Shown: piece after piece, positions 22,545-34,170 of the stretch
Position numbering within the stretch: position 1 is the stretch's first letter
Layout: each line of letters starts with the position of its first letter
NCBI GenBank assembly: GCA_029237695.1
Contig: CM055275.1
Coordinates: 85,899,088 to 85,963,087 of the forward strand
DNA length: 64,000 nt
Reading direction: 5' to 3'
From: Conchocele bisecta
Lineage: Eukaryota > Mollusca > Bivalvia > Lucinida > Thyasiridae
Position numbers and translations under genes: made by a program
Notes under the pieces: generated by a model
What the model was told of the DNA's origin: nothing
The model's database searches: none
Seen by the model: the letters and a program-made list of their open reading frames with translations, nothing else

Positions 22545-22648
22545 CGAAGAATATTAACGGGCGGCTTCAGTAAATTTTCATCCACTGTCGCTGGCTGACT
22601 TGCCATATGTGTGTCCGTGGACTCTTGGTCTTCTTTGACGTCAGACAT
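22545..22648 (-). CDS. PARP8: PARP6/8-like mono-ADP-ribosyltransferase, first identified coding exon
   Basis: The exon runs from acceptor TTTCAG|TA (22687) to donor CTTCG|GTGAGT (22544). Its CG end completes an Arg codon with the G that opens exon 2, so the phases agree. From the ATG at 22648 it encodes 34 residues starting MSDVKEDQES, acidic and polar, without a known domain. The frame stays open upstream of this ATG to the acceptor (VLTAGELEYTRPA), so translation could start in a further upstream exon. Vertebrate PARP8 has an N-terminal extension, but I find no matching exon upstream. Confidence 0.75.
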
Positions 22649-22765
22649 GGCTGGCCGTGTGTATTCCAATTCACCAGCTGTTAGTACTGAAACATTATTG
22701 AGACAAGTGATCCTATGTATTCTGGATGTAAGTCAGAAGTCTATGCATCCCATAACACGGAAACT

Positions 22766-23330
22766 GGGCGTCGTTTCACTAAACTTTGTACGACTAAAAT
22801 GTTCGCAAGTGCAAAATTATGACAGTCTGCAGAGCTCCAGATAAGGTGCGTATTAAAATTGCCAAGAACTTTATTGAAATCAAAAGTAGTGAGTATCAAA
22901 AAGCAATGATAAATTTGTGGTATCTTTATCATACTACAGAAAACAGACCATAAATATAGCATATTTTCTTATTTTTTCCATGAAAACACATCTTGGTATT
23001 TCATTAGAATTGTCTCCAAGGAGACAATTCTAATGAAATATCAAGATGTGTTTTCATTTAGAAGCAAACTATTCAAGGAGTGCGGTCTGCTGATGTGTAA
23101 ACAGTTGTGTGATTCTATTTTACACAATTAAACTTTTGAAATACACAATTGCTTCAGAAATGATGGAGTGACAATACTCAATTACTAATTCCTTATCTGG
23201 AGCCCTGGTCTGTAAATTTCACATGAACAATGTTGTCTTGCAACAATTATTGGATTTACATTTATTGAGCATAGGCTGCATATGTAAATGTAAATCCATC
23301 AATTGAAATTTCCAGACGGTCCTAAATTTG
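22766..23330. mobile_element. MITE M5 split by an M2 MITE (22830-23207)
   Basis: The M5 left part (GTTTCACTAAACTTTGTACG) is 22766-22829 and the right part 23208-23330. The inserted M2 copy has ends CAGAGCTCCAGATAAGG and CCTTATCTGGAGCCCTG and a perfect palindrome TTAGAATTGTCTCCAAGGAG at 22995-23050. Confidence 0.75.
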
Positions 23331-23512
23331 CATTATAGGCAACATGTTGCACTACATATATATTCACTACACCACGCTACACAGTAAAAATGTGCGTAAT
23401 AGCATTTACACTTCGCGCACTAAAATATAGAAAAAACCTGCAGGGCGTTGACATTCATACTTCACTATATAGTTATTGAGAGACAATTCTACAATATGCA
23501 GGGTTCAGATTT

Positions 23513-23520
23513 GGGGGGGT

Positions 23521-23558
<38 letters not shown>
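23513..23558. repeat. long G homopolymer
   Basis: Seven G, one T, then 38 G. It is extreme for a genome of this composition and could form G-quadruplexes or mark a sequencing/assembly problem. Confidence 0.95.
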
Positions 23559-23559
<1 letters not shown>

Positions 23560-23649
23560 GTTCTCGCCTTGTTTTCATTTCTGAAGCAATTGGGTATTTA
23601 AAAAATTGAATTGGGTAAAATAAAATCTCACTACTGTTTACACATAAAC

Positions 23650-23903
23650 AGTTTTGTTTGTTTATTGGTGTTTAACGGCCTATCAACAGCTAAGGTCATG
23701 TAAGGCCGGGCAAACAGGTTCGACCCCGTTTTAATCTGCTGCATTGGGGGGAAAATCCCAAAATCAGAACGGAATATTTACATCGAGATACAACATATTC
23801 AGCCCTGAAATTAGAATAACCTGACCTGGTGCCAGGTCCATACCGCACCAAAGTCACTTGGCCCCTTCCCCTATTTAAAAGTAATACCGGTAGGATTACT
23901 CTT
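23650..23903 (+). repeat. SINE S copy 7, nested in M2
   Basis: GTTTGTTTATTGGTGTTTAACGG to the CCCCTTCCCC tail. The flanking M2 sequence (ACATAAACAG/ATAAACAGACAGC) is duplicated at the ends, suggesting a target-site duplication of about 8 bp. Confidence 0.7.
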
Positions 23904-24124
23904 AGAAGTATAAACAGACAGCAATTATTGAATAGTTTGCTTCGAAATGAAAACATGTCCTGGAATTTCATTATAATTGTCTCTCAATAACTATATAGTG
24001 AAGTATGAATGTCAATGCCCTGCAGGTTTTTTCTATATTTTAGTGTGCGAAGTGTAAATGCTATTACGCACATTTTTTGTGTGTAGCGTGGTGTAGTGAT
24101 ATAGTGCAACCTATGGCCTATAAT

Positions 24125-24604
24125 TTATTATAGGAATGAATGGCCTTTTTGTGGAATTTATCAGGATATAAACTTGGAAAAGTCACTTTCGCAATTGGCG
24201 ATAAAAATAAACAATTGGCGATAAAAAATTACAATTTTCGAAAAAAAATTAATTATTTTCGAAAATTGTACTTTTTTATCGCCGCCAATTGTTTATTTTT
24301 ATCCTATTGGTTAATATAGGAATGAATGGCCTTCGTCCAGTATTCCCGCGACTTTTCCAAGTTTATATCCCCGATAAAATTCAACAAAATTGCCATTCAT
24401 TCCTTATAATTCCAGCATTTGAAATAAATTCATCAAGAATGTTTATTTTCCGTTTTCTTAAGAATTATTTTAACTACGCCTCACGGTTACGGAAAGTAGT
24501 TCGGCGTGGGAGTTTACTGGGATATAAATTTTGGACAGAGACTTGCTATGAGCCAATCAAATGTTAGGGAATTGAGTAAATATTTTTGTGCTGGAATTAT
24601 AAAG
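24125..24604. mobile_element. MITE, family M7
   Basis: Contains GGAATGAATGGCCTTTTTGT, TATAAACTTGGAAAAGTC and GGAGTTTACTGGGATATAAA. The centre here is replaced by a GGCGATAAAAA-rich palindrome. Other copies: 35727-36018 and 42300-42652. Confidence 0.65.
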
Positions 24605-25832
24605 TGAACAATGTGCAGCGATTGCATCTACAATTTACATGAAGACAAGCCAATGGGCAGGTACCTACAAGGACACCATCACCAAATCTACTACATACCA
24701 GACAATACCTGTCAATCACAGTTCAGCTTCACTGAAACTTCACTTCCTCGTTATGAAATAGCTGCTGTTGTTGTTGTTAAATTATTCACCAGAGCTGTCA
24801 AAATGAAAGTGCACAAGAAAAACGACTCCAAGCATCAAAACAGATGTACCAGTACGCTGTATAGTGTGTACAGCTGTAGGTGTAGATGTACTGTGTTAAT
24901 AGAATGTTCAACTATTGTGCAACACGCTGTCATGTACACAGTTTTGTTTATTATTCGACAAGGAATGTTGGATTGTTGTTGAGCAATTTCCCGGACTGGT
25001 TCATGTCTTTTACTGAATGCTGTGCATAAAAGGCGCAAATGAGAATTATTAGGGGAAAAACATAAACGGGTTTATGGTGTATAATTTTACATTCCTGTTC
25101 AAAAAGAATTTAGGCACCATCGTGTACACAATTTTGTGAATATATTTTTCCGAAAGTGTGAACTTGTGGCAGAAATCACCAAATGTTGTCCAAATGAACT
25201 TCCATAATTGATATGCCCCCTTCATTGACTGATAGAGTACACGCAATTTCGACCTTACTAATAGTCCGACATTATCAACTGGTATGCTTTTGCCAGAAAC
25301 ACGTTTCACTGACTTGTCATATTGCTTCAGCTGCAGTATAACACGCCACTAGTTGGAGTCTGAATTCAAATGCCGTAAAACACAGGAAAGTGTATTTCGA
25401 AGAGCTCGAAAATAGGACAACCCCCTAGTTGCGAACGGCAACTCTTGCAATTACTCCCGTACGGGAGTAGATTGCAAGAGTTACCTTCGCAACTAGACAA
25501 CCCCCTCGTACCCAAAATGCTGGATCCGCCCCTGAGAGGCAAGTGATCCGATTTCCCTTGAACACTATAACCGTACAAACTGATGAAACCGTTTGAGGCC
25601 AACTAAATTGCCGATAGTTTCTGCGGGAGTCAATGATTTGGAAACATAAGCCATTGGAATGCCTTCATGATACAACCTAATCCAGACTAGATGTGTCGTC
25701 TGAAGTGTCACTGGCTTTGTCATCATGGTCATAGTCATATAATTATGGCATTTGACATTTTGGAAAGCCTCCTGCCACTATGCCCAGAAGTGTTTCCAAT
25801 TCCGCACGATTACGCAGCAGGTCCAGGTCCAG
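24605..25832. other. no gene recognised; one degenerate hAT-like fragment
   Basis: 24605-25350 is unique-looking intergenic sequence; short open frames show no recognisable protein. 25355-25535 resembles the GGCGGATCC hAT-like MITE at 3775. It contains a palindrome ACTCTTGCAA...TTGCAAGAGT around TACTCCCGTACGGGAGTA. Confidence 0.5.
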
Positions 25833-26061
25833 CGGCCCGTTTCACTAAACATCGTACGACTAAAATGTTCGTGAGCGCAAATCTAGAATCGTCTGGAAAT
25901 TTCAATTGGTGGATTTACATTTATATGCAGCCTATGTTCAATAAATGTAAATCCAATAATTATTTACAAGAAAACAAACATTGTTAATGTGATATTTACA
26001 GACTATCATAATTTTGCACATACGAACATTTTAGTCGTACGAAGTTTAGTGAAACGGCCCC
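25833..26061. mobile_element. MITE M5
   Basis: Ends CCCGTTTCACTAAACATCGT and TACGAAGTTTAGTGAAACGG. The internal GGATTTACATTTATATGCAG stretch belongs to the family palindrome. Confidence 0.75.
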
Positions 26062-27317
26062 AACTCTTTGATTGCGGACTAATGTATGGTCTGGCCTAAG
26101 ACCTTGTGCAGTCAAGATATGTCCAAGACATGGAACGTCAGTGACACCACAGGTGACTGAAAAACATCGCATGTCAGAATCATTTTAATATAAGTGTAAG
26201 GTCAGCAACATGTGCATATTTCAAACCCGTTAAAATTACAGGAATTGGTAGGTTACTATAACAACTTCCATGGAATATGTATAAACATACAGCATCCAAC
26301 GTCACAGTGCTGTTTACCGGGTTAACAAGTACACTGTTCATGTGATATAGCACTAGTTTTGTCACCCCGTTCTCTCCAGAAAAGGTCGTCAAAATCGACG
26401 GCCCCTGAACATATTAATAATGTATATAGATAGGCAGGTATTTCGTGGTATTGTCAGTCTCCCAGGGCATTGTCCAGACTATATCTATATTATATACGTA
26501 GATTAATATATCTAGAATGGAATGTGCACCATTCCAACTTCGTTGTTAATGGCGGATTCACGTAGGGGAAAACCCGACACGCGCCCCACGCCCCTAAAAT
26601 TCCGCGAGTAAAGATATTTTTGCTCGAAAATGCACCAGAACGCAGCAAAATGGGGTGTAGATATCAAAAATAGTTCGGAAGGCATACCGCCGGACCCACC
26701 TAGCAGTATCCTGAGCTCTGTTCGGTCGACAATCGAAAGGTGCTGGTTCGAAAATATAGTAAACTATTTAAATTAAGAAGTCCCGCCCCCACCACCCCAC
26801 CCCGTCCCCCCACCCCTCCCCCCTCTAATCTGAAATCCTGGATCCGCTCCTGGTTGTGTCGAATTATTGTGAATAAATCTGCGAATTAACATGTACTGTC
26901 GAAAACAATTTGGCTGTCAATGTTACAGCAAAACTCGCGTGACGTGACGTCATTTACAGAAAGAGCCAATCGGAACGCGCTTTGCTGCTCCAGGGGACCA
27001 TCGATTCAACAACATATCCTGGAAGTATTTCAACATACCACTCCATTTTAAAGCATAATGCAGTGTACTAACTTAAAGTTAGTTACTACCAGACATATAG
27101 TCGACGACAATTTCTACCTATTGATAACGATGACAATCATTGAAGTATATTCTATAAACCGAGCGGGGATGTTCACATGATGTTCGAATTGGCAATCATT
27201 TACTATCAGGACATTCATCTTCTGTTGGCTCCAACTAGTGCCGAGGGCGGATGTTGTCAAATGCAGTTATGAGTAGTGTTTTACAATGTATGTCGTGTTT
27301 TGACAGCTACTGACGAG
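26062..27317. other. intergenic, nothing recognised
   Basis: No homology, long ORF or clear repeat was seen. 26780-26830 is C-rich. A CTGGATCCGCTCCTGG end near 26848 is a fragment of a hAT-like MITE. Confidence 0.5.
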
Positions 27318-27788
27318 TGAGTGAGTGAGTGAATAGGGTTTAACGTCCGCTTTTCTGACATAGAGGTACAAGCCTCAGGGAGTCTACACGCAGACGGGTC
27401 AACGGGGTCGAGTCCCGTATCCACCTGTCCAAGGGGGGTAAATCCCAACTTCAGAACTCAATATTTACAATCAAAATATATATTCAGTCCTGAAATTAGA
27501 ACAACCTGATCTGGTGCCAGGCCCTCGCCACACCAGCATCATTTATCCCATCCCCTAAAAGTAATAGGATTAGCGCTAATCTTACTTTTATATATGGGGC
27601 ATAGCCCGACTCAACTCTCACATACAAGAAAGCCAAAAATGCACATGAGGGCCAAATCCGGTATAGTGGGTTCCGGAAAGTATGAACCCAATCGTTAAGC
27701 CAGTTTAGTCGCCTTTTACGACAAGCAATGGCTACTGCAGCACTATTCTCAGGATCAGTTGATCCCGCCCCGGTGCCTGCACGGGGCC
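27318..27788 (+). repeat. diverged SINE of the S type
   Basis: Starts TGAGTGAATAGGGTTTAACG and has a GGTCGAGTCCCG box, AAATCCCAACTTCAGAAC and CCTGATCTGGTGCCAGG. A longer 3' part includes TTTTACGACAAGCAATGGCT. Same backbone as S, but a separate subfamily. Confidence 0.6.
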
Positions 27789-27804
27789 AGCTACTGACGA
27801 AAGC

Positions 27805-28455
27805 GGTGTCGCGCCTGCCGAGGCATTTGACTGTGAACATTACAAGTAAATAAATGACATTGACCTTGATAATTTGGATGTGGGGGTGTGCGTAATGAAG
27901 CATCATCCCTAGACAAACATTGATGTGAAATATTATCAAAGTATGACAAGAAGTTAAAGAGATATTGTGAACAAACAATAACTTTTAACGCATTTCTGTT
28001 ACAAAACCGGTGAACATTACAAGTAAATAAATGACCTTGACCTTGAGAATTTGGATGTGAGGGTGTGCGTAATGAAGCAGCATCCCTAGACAACATTGAT
28101 GTGAAATATTATCAAAGTCTGGCAAGGGGTTAAAGAGATATTGTGAAAAAAACAATAACTTTAACGCATTTCTGTTACAAAACCGGTAAACATTACAAGT
28201 AAATACATGACCTTGACCTTATAATTTGTATGTGGGGGTGTGCGTAATGAAGCATCATCCCATGACAAACATTGATATGAAATATTATAAAAGTCTGACA
28301 AGGGGTTAAAGAGATATTGTGAAAAAACAATAACTTTAACGCATTTGCCTTACAAAAAAACCAGACGACGCGGACGACGCGGACGACGACGACGACGCGG
28401 ACGACGGAAAAAGCGCCGACTATAGTCGCGCCTCTGCTAAAGCAGGCGCGACAAT
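27805..28455 (+). mobile_element. pearl-like tandem-core element (PE6)
   Basis: Three units of about 178 bp (AACATTACAAGTAAATAAAT, GCGTAATGAAGCATCATCCC), then a GACGACGCG microsatellite, then ends TGTCGCGCCTGC (27807) and GCAGGCGCGACA (28443) as inverted repeats. Confidence 0.7.
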
Positions 28456-28798
28456 GAATGTCGTAATAGTAACACATTCCGCGGTTATGTGAAACCTATT
28501 GTTATATGAAATATGTAGCAGTGATGCCTGTAAATGACGGACCCACACATGAAGCAATACTACGTATACGGATGTTCAACATATATATATCGGAATTTAT
28601 AATCGACTGGTGTAAATGAGATCATGACTAGTGATTAAATAACATAGTTATTGCTGTATTAAATGAGGTTCCCAAGCAGCTTATAATGAACAGTACAATG
28701 CTTTACGATATTCGAAAACTCGGTATTGGCATGCGATACACGTATATCGTTAACATCATGTTTGTGAAATGCGCGCAGTGAAAATAGAAAATGGTCTG
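28456..28798. other. intergenic, nothing recognised
   Basis: No coding match, repeat or structure stood out. Confidence 0.5.
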
Positions 28799-29092
28799 TA
28801 GCCTATTTCACGAACCTCCGTTAGTCGACTAAACTCGGTTAGTCTGCTAACGGGAAAAAAACGCATTTCACGAACACGTTAGTCGGTTAAACTTTCGGTT
28901 AGTCTACTAAGCAAAATAGCAGACGACGGAATTCCAAAATGGCGGCGCCCACGGTTGTTTTGAACGTGGCTTACAAAATCGTTCGTGAAATGCAAACATG
29001 TCAAAATTTTTAGCAGACTGTGGTTAGTCGACTAAACTTAGTTTAGTCTGCTAACAGTTTAGTCGACTAACGGAGGTTCGTGAAATAGGCTA
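28799..29092. mobile_element. MITE with GTTAGTCGACTAA ends
   Basis: TIRs start TAGCCTATTTCACGAACCTC and carry repeated TTAGTCGACTAAAC and TTAGTCTGCTAA motifs on both sides. The first 14 bases are shared with M1, suggesting mobilisation by a related transposase (inference). Confidence 0.75.
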
Positions 29093-29930
29093 CAGGTGTA
29101 GTAGAGTAATTGTATACTTAATTATGTATACTTCAGTGCGTATGAAGCTATGTCTGTAATAGTTCTATGTCAGTGGGAAATAACAACGTTTACTGTTCGA
29201 TTTAATGAAGGCAATATACAGGATGCCATATCGTCCAACCTATACATTGAAGCTCAGAAATATTAATAAAAGAGCATGTGATTGTATAATTTGAAATCTG
29301 TCACCATCCCTGCGTAATATTACTGCTTTGGGAATTCAAATATACCACAACCAAAGTAACACAAAGTGGCTTTGTCTGCTTCATACAAAGGCCAAAGTGA
29401 CTCAGGTATGTTATAATAATACATGTATGTCACAACAGAAAAATAAACATTACGGTAACCGTCTTATCCAATAATAAATAGCCCATACTAATAAATTGTT
29501 GCGGTACACTGTGAACTTATGGCGGCCATCTTAGAATTTGGTAAACTAGATATTTATCCAAGTATGTGTTACATTTGTTCTACTGTGTCAATGTAATACC
29601 TTTTACTTGTTTTAAATGAGTAATGCCATCAAATAGATAACACGTTGCAAATTGGTCAGAAATATTTGACGGCCATCTTGAAATTTGGTAAGCAAAAGAG
29701 TTATCCAAGCATGTTTTGCTATTGTCAAGGCTATTTAATGATCGTACGTAAGTATGTTTTGAAATGTTAAATGATGTAATATAAGTGACACGATGGCAAA
29801 TGAATGGAGATGGAGATTGTTGGCGGCCATTTTGGATTTATATACATAATTTTCCAAGTAATAAATATTTAATGAAGCAGCATAAGCTTGTATTTCACTT
29901 ATAAAATATAATCCAATACGAACTAGATTG
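29093..29930. repeat. diverged tandem repeat around GGCGGCCAT, otherwise unassigned
   Basis: About three loose units beginning GGCGGCCATCTT.GAATTTGG at about 29521, 29671 and 29823. The rest is AT-rich without a feature. Similar GGCGGCCATCTTTAATG sequence appears on the other side of the pearl-like element (35620). Confidence 0.4.
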
Positions 29931-30139
29931 GTCAGTAAGCGAGGCTTACGGAATACCCCCCGCGTGGGCCCAGGTACCCCTAAAATATGTACAAATTTCC
30001 AAGTGTGTGGGCTTGTGACCTTGACTTTGGGATTAGCGCGAGCGGCATGAATGTGAATTTGTCACAGGGTGGTAGAGGTCCATTGGAGCAATGAGTGTGT
30101 GAAATGTGAAGCAGATCCGAGCAAGGAAATAGAAGTTAT

Positions 30140-33100
30140 GGGTTGTTTTACAATCATGGTACATCAAATAGTCTCACAGGGGGTCAACAATAGATGTGTT
30201 TTGTTTTGATCAATATGGTTTATTTTGTATAGTGGATACATCAAATTTTCGATATTTGAACAATTTGAGGCACTCATATAACACAAACAAAAAATATTAG
30301 ATTTTACTTGTGAAAAATCATAAACTCGTATAATAACATAACCTTTTGCAGTCCTGCTTATAATCATTCAAATAACATTATACTCAACATCGTGTTGGTA
30401 TGATTTGTACTGCAGATACTATAAAATAAAAATGCAACATTGATTTCCAATTACATACATTATTTGTTGGTGTGAAACTAAATTGCAATATTTTAATTGC
30501 TGATACTAGAAATTGACTACATGAAGTTGTGTCTACTGCATTACATGAAACAGTTACATTAGCTGTTTTATAATTTACAGTTAAGCATACACAGGCTGCA
30601 TTTACATGCCAATTTTGGAAACTATATCCGTTACGGTAATCTAGATATTTGATGTCAAAAAAAGATGTCTTTTCCGACTTCTTTCAGTCGGAAAGGACAA
30701 TTCTTTTGACATACTAAAATAACTATATGCTCAGGACTCTGATTAATATTTTTACATGGATTGGCGAAATTGATGATGAATGAAGTCTGTAAACCACATT
30801 TTTATCTATTTTGCATATTTGGTTTTTGTAACTGACACTTTATATAGCTTGGCAAGTGTTATCCTCATGATTTACCCAATACTGACTACCACTCCATGTT
30901 AATAATGCGCCTATTTCTATTGCAGTTGCACATATTACATGAGTATGGTTAATAACGTACATATTTAAATGCATTTGAACTACAAATTCACAAGGAAATT
31001 GCTACTTTTGAAAGTGTTGTGGTCATTCGGAAAGGACAATATTTTTGACGGCCACATTAAATTGTCAATTTGTCACTGTACTAGTATCAGATGCTCCGTG
31101 CCATGAATAGAGGTGAGTATACATTACACCATATGTTGTTCATACACAAAAAGCTTCACTGTTTAATTGTTTGTGTTGTTGGTGGGGTTGTAAAGTTACT
31201 ACAGTATTACCATTATTGTAGAAAAGTTTCCATAAACTACTTCAAATATTTGTATCGATCTAGTCTACAATAATTCTAACCAATCACACTAGCATCACAA
31301 ACAACAACCATAAGCTTTGTTGTACATTATACATGTAGTAATGCTGTTCAGTTTTAAAATAAGTGGAATTGGAATTTAAATAGAAGGGCATATGGTTTTG
31401 GCAGCATATCATCTATATGCTTTATCTGGAGCTCCGAGGACTTCATCCTTTTAGCTGCCTGGTTGAGGGCTTCAACTTTGAGTTTAACATTCTCGCATTT
31501 TATGCAGCAGCATACTATGAGTTCCATTGCTTTCATATGCGTGACATTTTTTTATTTGCATTGGATGAATTTGCAGTAGCCTAAATTTACTGTTGGATGA
31601 CTGGAATTGAACCGTCGATATGCTTCTATATATAAGGATTCTAGAAGAAAGGGTGGCTTTCCCTTCAGGGGTACTTCCTTTGGTTGATTGTGGCAGAATG
31701 TTTTTTCTTTGTTTTCATTCAAACCGTTTCTGTCGGAGTACACAACCTCCTATGTCCAGTAGAGAAGCAACCTTCTTCTTCATTCGTGGGTATTTTGCTG
31801 TTGCATGACATGCAGCATGAGCCAAAATCTTATAGTGTTGCTTTGGTTTTTTGTCCATTCGTCCTTGGAAGTTCATTTATCTTTTCTTGGATTGAAGTTG
31901 TGGTTGCACACATGGACTCATCCAATTTTCTCTTCACCCCTCGTTTCTCTAACTCCTCTTGCTTTTGTGGACTCGCGCGGCTAATGACTCTGTCTCACTC
32001 TAGCGTAGGACCGTGGTGAATGTGGCAGTTACTGTTGGACTATCTTGGCGCGTCTGAAGTGTGTTGCCCGACTTGATGCACGGTTTATGTCTGATTTTGT
32101 ATTGTCAGTAGTCATCTGTTTCCTACTTCTGTCCATCATTTTATCATGTGCTTTCTTCTGGCTGTTCCTTCTATCTCTACTTTCTTTCTTTTTCTGACGG
32201 TTGTACTCTTTTCATTCATTGTCTGTCATTAGCAAATAAGCTTCTTTGGCGGTTCATCTTTAGGTGCATTTGCCGATCGTTGGACCTGCTCGTCATGTTT
32301 CCATTTCTGTCTTTGTTTGATTGCTTCGTCCGGGTTTAAATCTGCCACATGTTTATATTTTCCTTCTTTCCTTTCTCTGTCCTTCACTTGCATTTGTTTG
32401 TACATGTAACATGCTGGGTTTGTTAGTCTTACATTTTGTCTGTACTTTTTTTGTCTGCTTTAATAGCCACAGTCTTTCGCTTTCTCAGATTGAAGGGAAA
32501 TTTTACCGTTAGTATTTCTGACATTCTACACAAATGTTAGTGATGCGGCTAAGATCAGGAAAGAAAGAATTATTAATGCAGCATCAAGTGTGCATCTTTA
32601 TCTGGTTCTCAAATGCTCCCCAATTTACTTCTTTCTCAAAGTAAAAAAGGAGCACTTCTACCACCAGATTGCACTCTTTATCCTGCAGTAATAAGCAGAA
32701 CCACCACCAAATTAGTTTTGCTAAGAAGGATCTATGCAGCTTTCATTTTGGTGAGTATTAATAGCAGGTTAGCCAATTTATAGACCACCAACCAGTGTAA
32801 GGTGTCATGCAGGAGTGGAGGTATGTGTTCCTCTGTGAGTACTAGATCATCTAAGCCTACCAGTATATACAACAGACAAGCACATATAGCTTTGAAGAAC
32901 AAAGATGAATGTGTCAAATTATTTGTCCTTTCCGACATTTCAAGGTATTGAGCTCAGAATCATGATTTGGTAAGACTAGTGCATGTCATATGCAGCATTT
33001 GGAGGATTGGAAGTGTATATGCAGTGTATATATTCATCAGAATGGAAAAAAGGCAATGAGAAATTATGTTTTTATGTCAAATGTATTATTAAATTTAATG

Positions 33101-34025
33101 GTACAAATATATTTTTGACAGTTTGAACTGTATTAAAAATACATCAGCTACCTGTATGGTAAATAAAAATATTACTTTTCATACCATAGTCTACACAAAC
33201 CAAAATAAAAAGTTGATATCTTGAGAAACTCTGCATATTTATACCACTTATGTATGATCATGAAGCTCATCCTTTTTTTTCGGAAAGGACAATTTGTTTG
33301 ACATAGTATTCCAAGGTGAACAATCAATGATCAACAAGACATACAACATGCCAAATATTCAACATGGTATGTACTACTATTGACACTAATAAGAGTTTAC
33401 ATATTTATGTTTGTTGAGGAGTAATGAGCAAATAACATGTTTTTCGGAAAGGACAGATTTTGACGGAATCCCCAATTGGCAGCATTCGAGCACATGGCTT
33501 CAAAAATCTTGCATGGACAGAGAATAAATGATTGTTGGTTTTATATGGGCAATAGATGAGTGTTATTTGTGACATGTTTTTTTTTACCTGACTCATGTTT
33601 AACAGTGGGTTTACCATGCCTATTCGGAGAGGACATTTTTTGACGAAATGACCCTCCAGTCTTCCATGCAAGCTCACGACAACAAAAATTGACATAACCT
33701 CACAGGTTTTTTTTTATTTCAACAAAACATATTAAGTCATTAGTTCTATGTTGTCAAGAGTGTCTTAAAATTCCAAATATGGTTGGTGTATCTGCTCAAA
33801 CATGCACAACATTTAGATGAGACTGCGTTTTTATCAATAAATGGCACATAATTACCTATTTTGAAGAAAAAAAATATGTTTCAAATTTTTTTTTTGCTGT
33901 GATTGACAGGTGTAATAGGGGCCAACATTTTGGAAAGATGGCATTGATGTATACATGTATTGTGTGGGATTAAATAGGCCATAATATGGGTTTAAGCTCA
34001 ATGTACCATGATTGTAAAACAACCC
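30140..34025. mobile_element. 3.9-kb DNA transposon with 25-bp TIRs and TTAT duplication
   Basis: The left end GGGTTGTTTTACAATCATGG has its exact complement at the right end, and TTAT flanks both sides (30136-30139, 34026-34029). The host tandem unit has a single TTAT here, so the insertion is clean. Repeated subterminal motifs TTCGGAAAGGACA occur near both ends. A broken minus-strand protein remnant lies in the middle. The superfamily is not assigned. Confidence 0.8.
31360..32560 (-). pseudogene. degraded transposon-encoded protein
   Basis: Minus-strand pieces resemble a protein family often seen in mollusc and cnidarian transposon ORFs. A Lys/Arg/Glu-rich N-terminal part (32000-32250, e.g. 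QKKKESRDRR) is followed by PQKQEELEKRGVKRKLDE, then LRQKRF, LLESLYIEAYRRFNSSHP and a Cys-rich CCCIKCENVKLKVEALN. At least one frameshift (about 31745) and one in-frame stop (31552) break it, so it is not functional as read. The family assignment rests on motif resemblance only. Confidence 0.5.
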
Positions 34026-34070
34026 TTATAACCGATTTCTCTGATGTTAAGTTTTGTGAAGAGACTACCA

Positions 34071-34170
34071 TATAACCTCGAATTAACGCCCCCGGAGGCG
34101 TTACATTTTACAAAAGGTGGGGGGGGGGGGGGCGTTTATTAGGAGGGGGGCGTTAAGTCGAGGTTATACG
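34071..34170. mobile_element. 100-bp MITE with G-run
   Basis: Ends TATAACCTCGAATTAACGCC and GGCGTTAAGTCGAGGTTATA are inverted repeats, with G tracts inside. It is nested in PE7. Confidence 0.65.

Larger units (their letters stand above)
23331..24130. repeat. large inverted repeat (about 150-bp arms)
   Basis: Arms 23331-23493 and about 23968-24130 are inverted copies (e.g. CTGCAGGGC(G/A)TTGACATTCA, GTGCGTAATAGCATTTACAC). The loop holds a 38-base G run, half of an M2 MITE and SINE copy 7. It resembles a foldback element invaded by others. Confidence 0.75.

Noticed and set aside
24611..25309. ORFs of 86-123 residues in the intergenic region
   Set aside because: No domain or family resemblance, no clear splice context; chance ORFs in unique sequence.
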